Source: Parelaphostrongylus tenuis
Taxonomy: Eukaryota > Nematoda > Chromadorea > Rhabditida > Metastrongylidae
Direction of reading: 5' to 3'
DNA: 64,000 nucleotides
NCBI GenBank assembly: GCA_019055375.1
Contig: JAHQIW010004500.1
Span: 1-64,000 of the forward strand
Shown: in pieces, positions 11,871 through 24,975 of the stretch
Numbering within the stretch: the first letter of the stretch is position 1
How the letters are laid out: each line of letters opens with the position of its first letter
Position numbers and translations under genes: made by a program
Notes under the pieces: model-generated
Told to the model about the DNA's origin: nothing
The model's database searches: none
Seen by the model: the letters and a program-made list of their open reading frames with translations, nothing else

Positions 11871-13481
11871 TGGGAATGTGGATCAGTTCTCGCTGCGCCG
11901 CTGGAAGCAACACATCCACTGGGCTAAAGTCCCTCCCAATAAGCTTATTGGGAGACGTGAATCATTAGCCTTGCTCAGACACCATTTATTCATACACAGT
12001 ATTATTTAGTCAAGACCGTTTTCGAAAAGAAGATAGCCGTAGAAAAACATATGTGTTTGCAATGTAGACAAGACGTGAACCTTTCTACCACGTCCATTCT
12101 TTGCAAATAGGTGGAATTGAATCTTTTGCAATGCATAATGAAGTCAGATGCATTGTGCATGCATGAACAGTTGTAGGTTGTCGAGCTGTTTCTGCTTTTA
12201 TACCCTTCAGCGAAAAATTTCACACAGACGAACCTTCTGAACTGGAAATATTCCTGAAATGAGGCTGATATGAGGAAGCTGTACAACTGCCCATTAGTTG
12301 AGGTTGTTGCGAAAACACGACTTGGTAGATACCTCGATAAGAGATTCATTGCGTGAGATCGTGTTTGAATGGCCTTCGTCGGCGTAAAAGGGCGAATATG
12401 CATGACTGCAGAGTGTTCCGAATTCGCTGTTGATCAGCCCAATAGTTGACAAAGAGTAGCTGATGAGTTTAACTTATCTAGTAGATGGTGTGGAAACTAA
12501 ATACTGACGAAAGGCATGTACCACGAAGTGACGTTGTCAATAAGTATCCGGAAGCTTGTTAGAAGCATAGTCGATATTTTATCTGTCGATGATAATGTGA
12601 CAGTGTTCAGCTACTATCTTAAATATGAGAAGATCAGAAAAAAACGAGTGCGGTAGTGGATAATTTCAGAAATATTGCCCAACAAGTCTATGCAAGGTCG
12701 CTTCATGCGAAAATAAATCGAGCCGTGAGTCTGGTCAATGTGAAATTAATCAAAGGTTAGAAAAACACTCGCAATATTTCCCGCGGTGCTGAGTTCCTCA
12801 CTGATCACAAGAGACTTCATGTAGAACATATTCCACTGAGGAAGGTGTGGGATAGCGTAGTGGATGATGAGGCACGCTTTCATGGAACAGGGTTCAACGT
12901 TCTCCTGATCGTTCACATAGAGACGCCATCGCTCGGTTGTCTCTAGAACTATGAAGAGAATTGACACAATCAGAATCCTGCTTTGCTCATGAGGACGACA
13001 AAATCCACAAACAGCAGACCAAACAAGTCTTAAGATGTTCGAAGACCTTTGTGGAGGATGATTGCGAGAAAACAAATCGAATGCAAGCAGTGCTGGGACC
13101 CGCATACAATATATATGATAACAAGCTATGTACAATGAGTACTTCACTAGATTTATTTCATTTTGAAATCGCATGGTCCTCACGAAAATGAAATCCGTTA
13201 AGAATATCGTCCACTACACCATACACAGATTTCCAACTATTGCCGTTCGGTTTTCAATAACTAGTTACGCATGCTCCTGATTACACAACGAAAGACGACT
13301 CCTTTCTCTTCAACACTGCACAGTGCTGATATTCCGTTATTCTGATAGTGCAAGCTTTGTGAACGAAAAGAAGAATATGTGATAGAAACCATTCACTGAA
13401 TAACCTGCTCGGGACGGCAGTCGACCGACCGCGCAGCACGATTCGCATGGTGCACGATTTTCATTACTCAATTAGGGTTTT
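11871..13481. other. No gene recognised
   Basis: Two longish minus frames, 12002-12403 (133 codons) and 12746-13183 (145 codons), lack family motifs and clear splice borders. Possibly decayed exons, more likely chance. Confidence 0.35.
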
Positions 13482-13768
13482 AGAGCGCATGTGGCGCAGT
13501 GGTTAGAGGTGCACTGCTTCGCACACGAGATCATTGGTTCGATCTCGCGTTCACCAGTCATCCATCCTCCGGGGTCGGTAAATTGGTACCAGGTCGGTCT
13601 CAGACTTGTCTGGGAGGATAAGCAGCACTGTCTCGGTTCATCGCGAGTCATTGTAAAGGCCAGATATGCATTCAATCACCTCAAACGAAGTTAAAAATTC
13701 AAAACGAGTGCATGGCGCATCCCTTAGGGATTGATTAACTCCGAGAACCTTATTCTTTATCCTTTAAT
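13482..13768 (+). repeat. tRNA-derived SINE, family 1, near full length
   Basis: The head has Pol III boxes: A box TGGCGCAGTGGTTAGA and B box GGTTCGATCTC. The body contains GGTCTCAGACTTGTCTGGGA and GCGCATCCCTTAGGGATTGA, and the 3' tail is TTTATCCTTT. It is not a functional tRNA: no proper acceptor stem closes. Confidence 0.85.
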
Positions 13769-16700
13769 TGGGGGTTTATTCTACATTTCGGTAAAAAAAA
13801 ACTTACTGTGTTACTCTGATAACGATTTTGTCTACACGCTCATATGCTTTGGTCCATATGTAGCTCTTACTTGCGAAGAAAACTTCAAGATCTTCTTCTC
13901 AATCTTATAGCACTATTTAAAGACTTTTAGAGACAAATAGCACTTGATAAGAACAAAAACTGAATACAATCCACTCATTGGCCATGGATGCTCTCTAGCT
14001 ACAGTTCTTAAATCTAGACTCTGACGCGTTTTGAATATGATCGGACTTCATATTGTGCGGAGCTTTGAGCTTTTAATCTGATTCGTTTCCTCGTACCTAC
14101 CTCGTCCATGAAGGTCTTCAGATTTACGCGTGCTTTTCGTTGCTAGTTGAGGATTTTTACTTCTACTTGCAAATGCCAATATTTGCTGATCGACTCGGCT
14201 CTCTATGGAAACCTGCCATAGCAGTGCTAAAGCGTTTCCAGACAAATTCAATAGTAATTCTCTGACCCTTCAGGAATGGATGGCTTCGTCGCCACGACAT
14301 CATTTACGGAATTCCGAATGTTGAATGGCATATCCACCACTTTATAATACGTAAGTGTCTTAAGTTCGTCGAAAAAAAGAAAAAGACAAAGAAAAAAGAT
14401 AGTTAAAAGAAAAAGAAAAAGAAGAATTGGAAAGCTATCAAATGTGTGACACATACCACATGAAGTAAAGTATATTTGATAAGTAGGCGCCAAGCGATAA
14501 AATAACTACCGATCTTTTAACATTGCACTATTTACAGATCTTTATTGCCTCCATACTCGTTAGGACAGAAGATATTACACTCATATTATCACTTCTTTCC
14601 GAAAGTTTTCTTATTCTATAGCAAAACCATTTTATAATAAAAACCAGGCGCCAGACTTGTATGGCTACCGGTTGTACCAGCAAGATGGGATTCCAATGTG
14701 ACGGGAAGAAACACCCGGACGGCGACAAAGAATCTGTTGGCGCATGTCATCGAAAGTTAACCTGCAGGATTTGATACGCCGCAAAAACACTGACAAGCTT
14801 TCGATAGCTTGTATTCGTTTCTAACAGGAAAATCGCTTACGAAGCATAAGATTAGGAAAATGTGTGCCTAGCACGACAAGTTTGCTCGCTGCAGAACTTT
14901 CGTCGATGCCAGACCGGATGGCGTCCGGACAGGTGCCGAGCTATGAACATGATTGCATGCACAAACAGAGAAATTTGGGCCGTTTTAAACATTTCTACGC
15001 GGTGATTTCCGTTAGAAATCTGCGAGGAAGTGAACCACCAGCTCTGCATACCACTACGTTTACAGGAGTGTACGTTAATCTATCATATTTCTTGAGAAAG
15101 TTCACTTCAGTGACGTTAAGAGAAAGGATCTGTAGCGTTCAAAACAATAAGGAAAGTCTTGCTGAGTCATTTCCTAGCATAATATTTGATTTTTACTTCA
15201 AGAAATGATGAATTTGTTATACGGTGAGTTGACAGTGTAAGACAACCGGTAGAAAGAAGAATGTTTAGAAAAGAGGAGTTAGGTAGGATGGTGCTCATTC
15301 GACTTCAACAAATAGTAGTTGCTAGAGGAGAGAAAAGAATGAGGAATCATTCCTCACTAAGCATCTTTGGTGATTGTACAAGGAAATTGATTTGAGAAAT
15401 GGGAATTAATTGGCCAGTCTTTGCCTCTAAGGTGGTTGTTTTTCTTGTGGTGGTGATCTATCAGCCCGACAGAGTTCTAGTTGCCGATTTGAGTGCTGAT
15501 TGTTAATTCAATCGGAAAACAATGGGAATCATACTACCGGATCGTATCATCCATACAGGCGAAATTCCGGGCCGGACTCGCGATCAGCGGCTAACCGCCG
15601 TCTCACCGTTACGGAACCAGTCCACGGTTCTTTTGCCCTTGTGCAAAAACAGAAGACTTTTGATTGTACTATAGAAGACATGACGGTAGAAGTATAAGCA
15701 AACGAATTTCCCAGATGAGGTAGATCTTGTCAATCAAATCATTGAGAACAGTCAGTCTGGTCTTCCACCAATATCACTTATTTATGTGGCTGAAAGACCA
15801 AGTGCCGTCGGTTTACAGTAAACCAGTGATTTGCATAGAATAGAACTCATAAGGGAAACGAAACGATGAAAATTAGGCAAACACAGCTTCAGCTAGAATA
15901 ACATGCATTTTTCCTTTACAGCGCTGAGTCATGTTTTCTCCTTGCCCATAGTTCAGCATTGCGCCACAGACACTTAGGGAACTATTCAACTCGTTGATTG
16001 ATGACAGTGAACAAGCAAAAATGATTGAATGTGCCACATGTTGATATACGACAATCGAAGAAGATGAACGGATAGGAGAATCGTTGTTGACACCCCACTC
16101 CTCACAACGCGATACAGTCGCCATTTGTGTGGCTCTTGGCTGCTGTAAGGAACATATATCGGCGATAGAACCACAATATCAACGAAGAAAGATTAATGAA
16201 CTGTCGCAGCAAAAGTGCAGCTATGGTCTTCTTTTTGAGAAAATCTCAGCTGATGGCATTGAGGCATCACGCCATGAAGAAATACTCGAAGCTGATAAAT
16301 CATGCGGCAGTAGCTGCATTTGTCCGTGCAGATAATCAGCTGTGTCGCTGGGTTACACTAACTCAAAATTCTTATCTACAAGGGAATTTCGTTCGCACAC
16401 TTTTGTTTCTTGATACTGAAAGGCACCATCTCCATGATACTGAATGGTACCACATCAAAACTAACTCTCTCCTAGAACTTCTGAGCGTCATTTTCACTTT
16501 TCCTCCAGACTCTTAACTTTTAGATCGGCCCAATTCTCACTCCACCCCCTTCCAATAGCCAAAATTTCCTATGAACTAAATTTTCTTTGAATTTCAAATC
16601 TGAAATTCATCGTGATCAGGTGAAATTCGTGTGTCATTTTGCTATAAAAATGTCATGAATAAATAAAGGAACGATTACAAAATTGAATAGCAATTGTTTG

Positions 16701-19700
16701 CATACGAAACGAAGATACGCAATAGATACGGAATAACACGAGCCTGAGAAATGAGAGAATCGCCAACACTGAAAGCGGCGAAATGTCAAGAAGATAGCAA
16801 TCGATCGGATCGATTTGCGAAAAGGATATCTAACGACTTTATCCATTGATCGATATGCATATTATACGTAGATATGAGGCGATCGATGGAGATGTCCTGT
16901 AGAGAGTAAGCCGATGCGGGCAATTACCGTGAGCGAATGGGTGTCGGCCAAGGTGACTCGCACACCTCCCCACCCCTTCCCCTCTACCTTCCGCCGCCCA
17001 CCAACCAACCACCATACGTCGCAGATCCCTCTATGGGAAATGGTGCAATGAGCGAATGAGTAGATAAATGGTGCCATACAATTTACGATGATCGAACCCA
17101 CCAGACAACTCGAAGTTTTCTAAGGACATCTAACAGTTGCACTAATCTTACTGTCTCTGCCGATTGATGTGGGAAGTGGGAACGACTAGTGATGTGTCCA
17201 TGTTCAAATTCAGACTATGGAATGCATCAAAATGAACTGCGCAATAACGACAACGAAAACATAAGTGCTATGGTTTGTGCCAAACTCCAACCGAAGTCTA
17301 GAGCACTAAGGCTTGCATCAAATCAACCGAATTCTAAAGTGCTAGAGTTTGCGCTGGATTTAGGAAAACTGTTGTGTGTGAAATTTCGATTCGATTCGAT
17401 GGAATTTTCTAGAATGGAAACTCAAGCAGAACATAACACGATTTGATGTCTGTTGTGCTAAACACAGAAACAAATGTAGTTGATTATGGTAAAAAGAAAT
17501 GAATAATTGCAGTCGTGAGCAGGTGATGGCCTCTTCTGCACGAAACACGACCACTAATTGCGTAATTCATCATCAAATCGGACTTTTTCCGCAGATTTTT
17601 TCATGAACAGCTGCTTTAAAAATCGTCAGATGGCAAGCATCGGCATTTGAAGCTAAGTCATTGAGTCCCTTTCCTCTGGTGTCCCCAAAAAAACTGCTCA
17701 ACATGGCCATTTATGTGAGGTAATGATATGATATTGGTAGTACTATTTGCAGTCGTAGAAAGGTATTTTCGGCACTCGGCACCGAATTCTGTTTCGTTCA
17801 AAATGTTCAGATCAGTCAAATGCTAACGAAATTACAACAATGCCCTGGAGTGTCACAAAAGCTGAACGAAAGTTTTTAACGATGATGGAGAGAGAAATGA
17901 ACAATCGACAACAACCACGACCAGAGCAGCGTTTGTTTTGTCAGGAACCTTAGCAACGCTGTGCCCTTCGCGGAAAAGGCAGCGCCAGAACAGTGAAAAC
18001 CAAGGATTTTCGGGGAAGGTCTCAGAGGCGAAGTTGACTCGAACGCGGAAAATTTGTCAGATGGACGATTATCTTTAACGAGAGTGAATGAAGGAAGCAG
18101 AACTTTTCTCTAATTCCATTGTTTTTCTTTGGTATAGATGCCGATTACCAAGAGAGGCGTCACTGTATTCCATTTCTTATGCTTTCATACAATATTTGAA
18201 TGAAACGCAACATGTATTAAGTAAGCAGAGATATGTTCAAGATGTTCTTCCCAAGTCCACACTTTACTGTTTGAAAGTGCATTCTCCTCCGTGTATTGAA
18301 CCGCATGCATGATTATTCATGCTCACCAACAAGCATTCAATTTGAGTTCGGAAAAAGAGTCAAACCATACAACATTGAGCCAAAATCTAAAGGTTCTGTG
18401 AGAGCGGATAGCCTATAGATTTATTTGGAAAGTAAATTATGCTCAAACTAGAGAACATTCTAGGGTCACCGGTCTTGATAACATCACACAAATGGTAAAT
18501 TGCAAGCACTTGTGAACACTACACAGGTGATGATTTTCAAGGTTTTGTGCCTTCTTTTGCAAAAGAACCGCGGTAGAGTACAGAATAAACGTCGCCGTTT
18601 TCATACCTAGGAACACGAGAATCAGGCTTTCACGAGGTTTCATGAGGTTTCTCCAGATAAGTGAAGCCGAAGAATGGTTTGTAAATTTTATGCGCCATGG
18701 AAACGACATAATGCCCAGTTCATTAGAAGGAAGAATTTGCAAAGAAAGAATGTACAGAAGATGGACACATGTGGAATCTGTTACATAAGGACAAAACTGC
18801 TTTCTCTCAGATTAAAGAACTAATAAACTCGTTTACAGTTTAACAATCTACATCATTCTAGAACAGTTCCAAGAATGCACCACCAGCGGAAAAAGCGACG
18901 AAGATCGGTCACATTCGTAGCAATTCGATTATTCACAGTTTATGTATGACGGCTATTCAGTGATTAAATCGGGTCAACTAGCACGAATTAAAACGTCTTT
19001 TACACCGTGTTTCACATCTCGCCACTCTGAAGCACCCTACGTCCGTCCAGTAAATGGAACGAACTGGACCACTCGACGCTTTCAACGTTCATGAGGTTAA
19101 ACACTCTCCAGGATTTTTCTGTGTCAACTCAAATATTAAAGAATTCCATTCGGATTCGAAAGCGAAAAGTCATACTGAGATGTCCTGATTAGGCTTGCAG
19201 AGAACCTGGACGTTCCGAAGTTCCCTTGGCTTGCTGGATAGATTTTTTCATACATTCACAACTCATGCAAGCTATATAGCTCTGACATAATCCATTTTAC
19301 CATGCATTCTTGACCAAAACTTTTTGCAAGTAGAAATAATTAATCCGTGTCCCTTCAGAGCCTTTCTTTGGCGCGTATATTTGGAGCGGAGAAGACTATC
19401 GAACGGCAGTTTCACCTTTTCTCGAAGAAAATAAATTGCTTTATAAAGACGAGGGGTTCCGCTACGGACAACCAACACTGTGACCGTACAAATATTGGAA
19501 ATCTTAAACTACGAGTAGCAACGAATAGGGTGTAGCCCTCTTTTCTAATATCGATCGATGCTGTTGTCAACATCTCATATTTGTTTAGTAGTGGACAGTC
19601 TACGAGACTAGAGAGGGCCGCGAGTCCGCATGAGAGAGCAGACAGTAGAGCTCGGATTAACGGGACCGCATCGACGGACACATTTTCGGATTACAGACGC

Positions 19701-22700
19701 TCTCCCAAAATTCCTGAAATGAGGAGGTGCGACGGTTTCGACCACGAATTCGTCTAGTTCACAAACACATGAATACCACTACGACGAAGGTAGACTTGCA
19801 ACAGCGTTTGTCACTAGTTTTTTACATGAATTTTGGATGGTGTGACGAACACTGGAGAATGGCTGAGTATAAAAATATAAATTGGACAAAATGCAATAGC
19901 AGGTTGCTTCACGATAGTGACTCTATTTTCACAGCTCATGTTTTTGAACTTTGCTCTTCAGAAATCGCAGCTTCTTTTGCATTGGATTCTCAGCCGCACG
20001 CTCTTATAATCAATGGATTCATTTACTAAACAGCCCTTCTACGAAAGCCAATTCTGGGAAATTCTGACACCGTTTGGCGAGATGTGTTCTATCCAATCAT
20101 CACCTAAATCCAATGCGAGCTATCGAAATTATGGGCCCTCCTCAGTTTCTCAACTTAAACTTTGCATTGGCGCACATAAAATGGCTATTTAACGATAAAC
20201 AACATCAGCAAGTATTTCAAGACGATAAAAGCTGAGACTATGTCACATCACTCTTGTACAAGAGCAAATAAATGCAATCAGTTTGTTACTATAGTTTTAT
20301 TGACTATTGCTTCGTTTCAGTGAATTTCGCCGACATCAGTCTTCAAAAGCTCAAGTTGATTGCGATTTCGTTAGCCACGAGCTTCCGCAATCTCAACGGA
20401 AATATACCAAACCTAAAAAAATCAGTTACTTCTCATTTCGATTCATTTGACCTTATCTTCGATTCGAACTGTCTTAGTTCTTATATGATTGAGCATATAC
20501 CACGAGACTGATATATAGAACTAACTGGGATAACAGCCGACTGTTGACTGTGGAGCATCGACTCAGATCAATCGGCTCCGATAAACACGAAATGCATCAA
20601 AGTGTTAGCCAAAAAAAAATTTCAAATATCAATCGCGTGTTATGTGCGAAATCACGCAAGAGCTACAATTGACTAGTTATGCTGAGCCTATAAAAAGTTT
20701 ATTTTCTAGTATTATTCCGATTTTTTCGTTGGCAAATTTAGACCAAATTCCAAAAGGCGCCATCTCTATACTAAGAAAACAATGAGTGTTTAGTGACGAA
20801 TGAATTTAGATGATTTTTTTGTTTTTGGCATGAATTCATAATCGCTTGAAGGTTTCGAAGCGTTCACTAGAACACGCGCAACGACTTCGGATTCGGCTCC
20901 GTCATGGAATTAGTCTTGATAAATTACCTCTGGTGTTTAAAAATTGTCTATTTCACACACGTTTTCTCCATGTCACACATATCTGAAAGCTGACCAAAAT
21001 ACAGAAGCCAGTCATAATGGTTGGAATCAGTAAGCTTCATAAGCCACTCAACAGCGTCTTTCTTTTCTTCCAGTGAATATACACGCGAACTAATGCAATT
21101 GGAAGGTCGCACGGATGAATTCAGGTTAGGTAGTTTCTAATGCATTTCGGCAGTTTGATACTCATCTCATTCGATTAGTATTCGATTTGCTAATGTATAA
21201 CGCTAATGCGTTTGTATCGAAAAGACGAGGAACTCTTTACAATGGGTTTTAAGATATTTTTTTTTTTTGAAATCATCGATAGTTGCCTATGTTTTCAATG
21301 AGGCCGGTTTTTTTCCAAGACATCATCACAAAAAACCATGTAATGTTTTGATACGCACAAAACAGACACACGAAAAAACCAGATAACCTTGACGAACCAC
21401 GGAATTACCCGAGGCCACATTACACAAGATTACGAGCTTATTTATAGAAATTACATGGTGTTCTATATGTTCACATTATTTTCCTCGGGACTGGTTGGAT
21501 ATTCTGGAAAAAATTCCGTTCTATCTCTTACGTCAAATAATTCTCTTCGTGATGTCCACGAATGGAAGACAAGGTCATCTACACTGTTTATAACTTTTAT
21601 GGATTTTCTTCCGCTAATTTTACTCCCGGTGCTTCGTGCAGTTGTTATCTTAGTAAATGATCCATTTTACTGTCCAGACCGGATTGCAGACCTGTGGCTG
21701 TTTCAGGAAATTCAACTCTTCGAAAAATGTTCATCTCAACAATATATAGCACTCTGCCTTTCTCTCATCCATGCTCTGACCTCAATGATTGCTATCAGCG
21801 ACCACCCGTCAAAGCGACTGATCTGAAGAGCACATATCGGCATTGGACCACTTGAGCAGAAGCTATAATGCAAATCACAATTATCAACTTCGGTATTCAA
21901 CAAGTGGAAAAAAAGCAATAATGACACTTTAATCATCACTCTCGACGCTTTAATTTCCAACTGTAAAAGCCGATGGTGTAATGCCTAACACTTGAGCCAG
22001 TGGAAAGAGAAATTACGAGTTTAAGGCCACATTAGGTTCCAAATTTTCTAAGGGCGTAAGAGAAGCTGAATGTTAAGCGTTGTGCGAGATTATGCGTTAA
22101 ATTTCCGTACCTGGGTTATGAAAGTGTTTGGATGTGTAAACTACTCCTCATTTCGATCTTCCCAGGCTCCACAGAAAGCAATACAACCGCAGCGTACCAA
22201 GCATTCGATAATCTTGTTAGTGACAGATTCATGATGTCAAAAAATGCAATGCTGATTAAGTGAACAGTGACGAGGCTATCAGAAAGTCGGTTTGGGATAT
22301 CTTCTTGGGATATTCAGTCTACACGACCTCGATATAGAATGCTGTTATTGGTAGCGTTCTGACGCATTCTCTCTTTCTTGGCCAGAATGATCGGAGTCGA
22401 CTGTCCACAGTCCTTCGTCATTGGGAGGTGGTTCTTCCTAGCAGCATCGAGTCGGTTTCAGAATGAAAACAATCGCGCTCGGCAGTATCATTTCTAGAAG
22501 CAGATGTTGATTGTCCATTGAACATAGTTTGTGGTTCTCTAAACTACTCTAGGCAACCTGTGGCGCTCGATATTAGCTTGCGAATTACAAACGAAGTAAT
22601 TACATTTAAAAAAAGTGATCATTTGGTTACAGTAATATTCAGTTTGTGGTGGCTCCGCAAAAAACATAACAAATAGCCTGTTTCGGCAAATTTTGAAAAC

Positions 22701-22867
22701 ATGAAAGATTTTGATAACTGTCCAGGTTGAGGGAAAGTTAGAAAAGATTGCGAATCTTTTCGTTGCTGTATTGTCCTCTTTCCCTTTCTAACGTGCTAAC
22801 TCCTCATCACACCTCTCTTAACAGTAAACCTTTATTATTTCGCAAAAGGTCGTATAAGAAAATGAAA
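13769..22867. other. Large stretch with no confident gene
   Basis: Only the 18.1 kb candidate exon stands out. Weakly protein-like frames: minus 15873-16124 (ATG-started, 83 codons), plus 16084-16335 and plus 14864-15208. A GC-richer patch lies at 15560-15630 and a pyrimidine-rich CCACCC patch at 16960-17015. A T10 run lies near 21260. Confidence 0.35.
18138..18220 (+). CDS. Candidate exon of an unrecognised gene
   Basis: An 83-nt open segment with acceptor TTGGTATAG and strong donor GTAAGCAG, reading CRLPREASLYSISYAF and NETQHVL. It lies within a 74-codon ATG-started frame (18088-18312), so it could also be a small unspliced ORF or chance. No homologue recognised. Confidence 0.22.
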
Positions 22868-23152
22868 AGCTCTCGGCTCTGACTAATTTCTGAGTGATGC
22901 GCCATGCATTCGTTTTCAATTTTTAGCTTCATTTGAGGTGAATGAATGCATATCTCGTTTTCACAATGACTCGCGGTGGCCTACCGATTATGTTTCGAAT
23001 GAACTTAGTGCTGCTTACGCTCCATACAAGTCTGGTACAGCATTACCGAACATTAAGAGATGTAAAGTTTGCTGAGCTACGGGTGCGTATCGAACCATTG
23101 ACCTTGTGTCACGCAGAGCACTTAATAATAATTGTGCCACGTGCACTCTTCC
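22868..23152 (-). repeat. tRNA-derived SINE, family 1, diverged
   Basis: Retains GATGCGCCATGCATTCG, ACAATGACTCGCGGTGGCC and a degraded head (TCGAACCATTGACCTTGTGT). Several deletions. Confidence 0.75.
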
Positions 23153-23429
23153 TCTTTTATTAGTTCAAAAAATAATAAATCTGCAACACTATTCTAGCAA
23201 ACTTAGCTCTTTTTCGATAGCTCACAGCACGTTATTAGAATTGCGTGGCTAATTTTGAGTTAAACTACATAACAACTCATCTGTGTACCCAGGTGAGTAA
23301 TGTTATATGAACCTAAATCGAAAACTTTAGAGAGTTTTAGTTGTAGCAAAACTAAATTTGCGACGAACTTGCTTATCTTTTTACTTTCTACTATTTCATT
23401 TCATGTCTGTTTTGTTTATTTAATGACAT

Positions 23430-24040
23430 GTCAACATGCTTTGAGCCTTTCATGGGGGACCGTGCGGCATTTATACAGTACTACGTAGCTGCTGTTTCAC
23501 CCTTGCAGGCTTACTAGTTGCACGTTTCCTTTCGATTTAGCCGGTCCTTTGCAGGGGGATATAGCCCTAATTATAAAGAAATCGACTCCGAATACTAGAT
23601 CACCGCATATTGAGTGACAAAACCCTCTACATTGTACTGACCACAGTCGACGCTTATGGCTGATAGAATGAATCTTACCTTTGCCCTATTGTTTATATGG
23701 ACTTCGCCGAAAAACAATAACAATGTGATAAACTGATAAGATGATAGCATGTTTTGAACCTTTTATGAGGTCTGGTACGGCTCTTATACAACACTAGACA
23801 GCTGCTGTTTTGTCTTTGAGGCTCATCAGTATCTAATAATTCGGCATCGATTCCTTCATAAGTAGTACTAGATCCTCCTGCAAAGGATCGGCTAAACTGA
23901 TAGACAAGGTACTACTAATGAGCCCGCAAAGGTCAAACAGGTGCCTGTCTAGTACTGTATAAGTGCCGTATCGGACCTCATGAAAGGCTAAAAACAGTTA
24001 TCATGTTAACAGATTATAGGATTGTTATTATTCCTGAGCG
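23430..24040. mobile_element. Two adjacent family 1 MITE copies
   Basis: A left partial copy (23430-about 23745) is followed by a compact inverted-repeat copy (about 23746-24040), with arms GTTTTGAACCTTTTATGAGG and CCTCATGAAAGGCTAAAAAC. Both share TAGACAGCTGCTGTTT/AACAGGTGCCTGTCTAG. The RTE remnant follows directly. Confidence 0.65.
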
Positions 24041-24091
24041 GGTCTATATAAACAGCCGAGAGTACGCTTTGTTTGTTTTGAACAAACCTTC

Positions 24092-24975
24092 GTTTCAAAC
24101 CTTCGTTTTTCGAATGGTATTGTCTTATCCTCAAAAAGCGCTTCTGAAGCAGAGACGATGCTCAAGGAACTTAACGAAGCGGAGAAAAAGATTGCACTAC
24201 GCATAAATCGCATGAAGACTCAGTTCATGAAAAGCCAATGGTGCAGTGATGAAGATATCAGACTGAATGGATCCTTGATTGCGGAGATCTCCTCGTACTT
24301 GTCTCTTAGTCGTTCACGGAATATGGAAAACACATGAAGCAGGAACCTGACAGAAGAAGGAAAGCAGCGTTGGCCGCTTTCGGGTCTCTCAAAGAAGCCA
24401 CCGACCAAATAACGAACCCTAAATTACGCGCTAACCTTTTCGATTCAACAGTCCTCCCAGCATCTGTTATGCAGCGGAGACGTGGGCTGATACTTCGACC
24501 ACGTGAACACTACTGCGAACAACTCACGGATCGTTTGAACGATGTATTCCGAAATCAGTCAGTACTCACAACACCTAGCTGGCTTGCACAACGCAAATCT
24601 CAGAAATTTATCCCATCCTCGTGATCCAGAAGAATTCACATTGATAGCGAGGCACAGATGGGTCGGTCACATACCAAGAAGATCAGACGACAGATGGACG
24701 AAACGAATTGTGGAGTGGACGCCACGAGAATTTACTCGTCCCCAAGGACGACCACATACACGTTGGCGGATGTGATCGTGAGAAGAATTAATCAGCTGTA
24801 TTCATATCTGTATTCGCATCAGCTGTATTCGTACTTGCCGATATTCCACAGATCACGGTATGAAATTTGCGCTAGTGGCCATGCTCAAATGAAACCACCG
24901 CCATGGACGACAATCGCTAGAAGATGAGATGAATGGAAGATCTGCTGGGGTTCGCACATTCCGTGAAGACGGGCC
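24092..24975 (+). pseudogene. RTE-clade non-LTR retrotransposon remnant (reverse transcriptase C-terminus)
   Basis: Three frames together spell the conserved end of nematode RTE-type reverse transcriptases: KELNEAEKKI-like codons near 24160, RRKAALAAFGSLKEATDQI, LRANLFDSTVLPA, QHLAGLHNANLRNLSHPRDP, RHRWVGHIPRRSDDRWTKR, TRPQGRPHTRW and finally PPPWTTIARR. Frameshifts and stops break the frame at several points, and neither the catalytic YADD region nor the endonuclease is present, so this is a 5'-truncated dead copy. It abuts a fold-back MITE on its left side. Confidence 0.85.

Noticed and set aside
12746..13183. 145-codon minus-strand frame, faintly receptor-like
   Set aside because: No recognisable motif, no clear splice borders and no neighbouring exons.
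21389..21826. 145-codon plus-strand frame with hydrophobic stretches
   Set aside because: Starts at TTG, lacks family motifs and paired splice sites; fits chance in AT-rich DNA.
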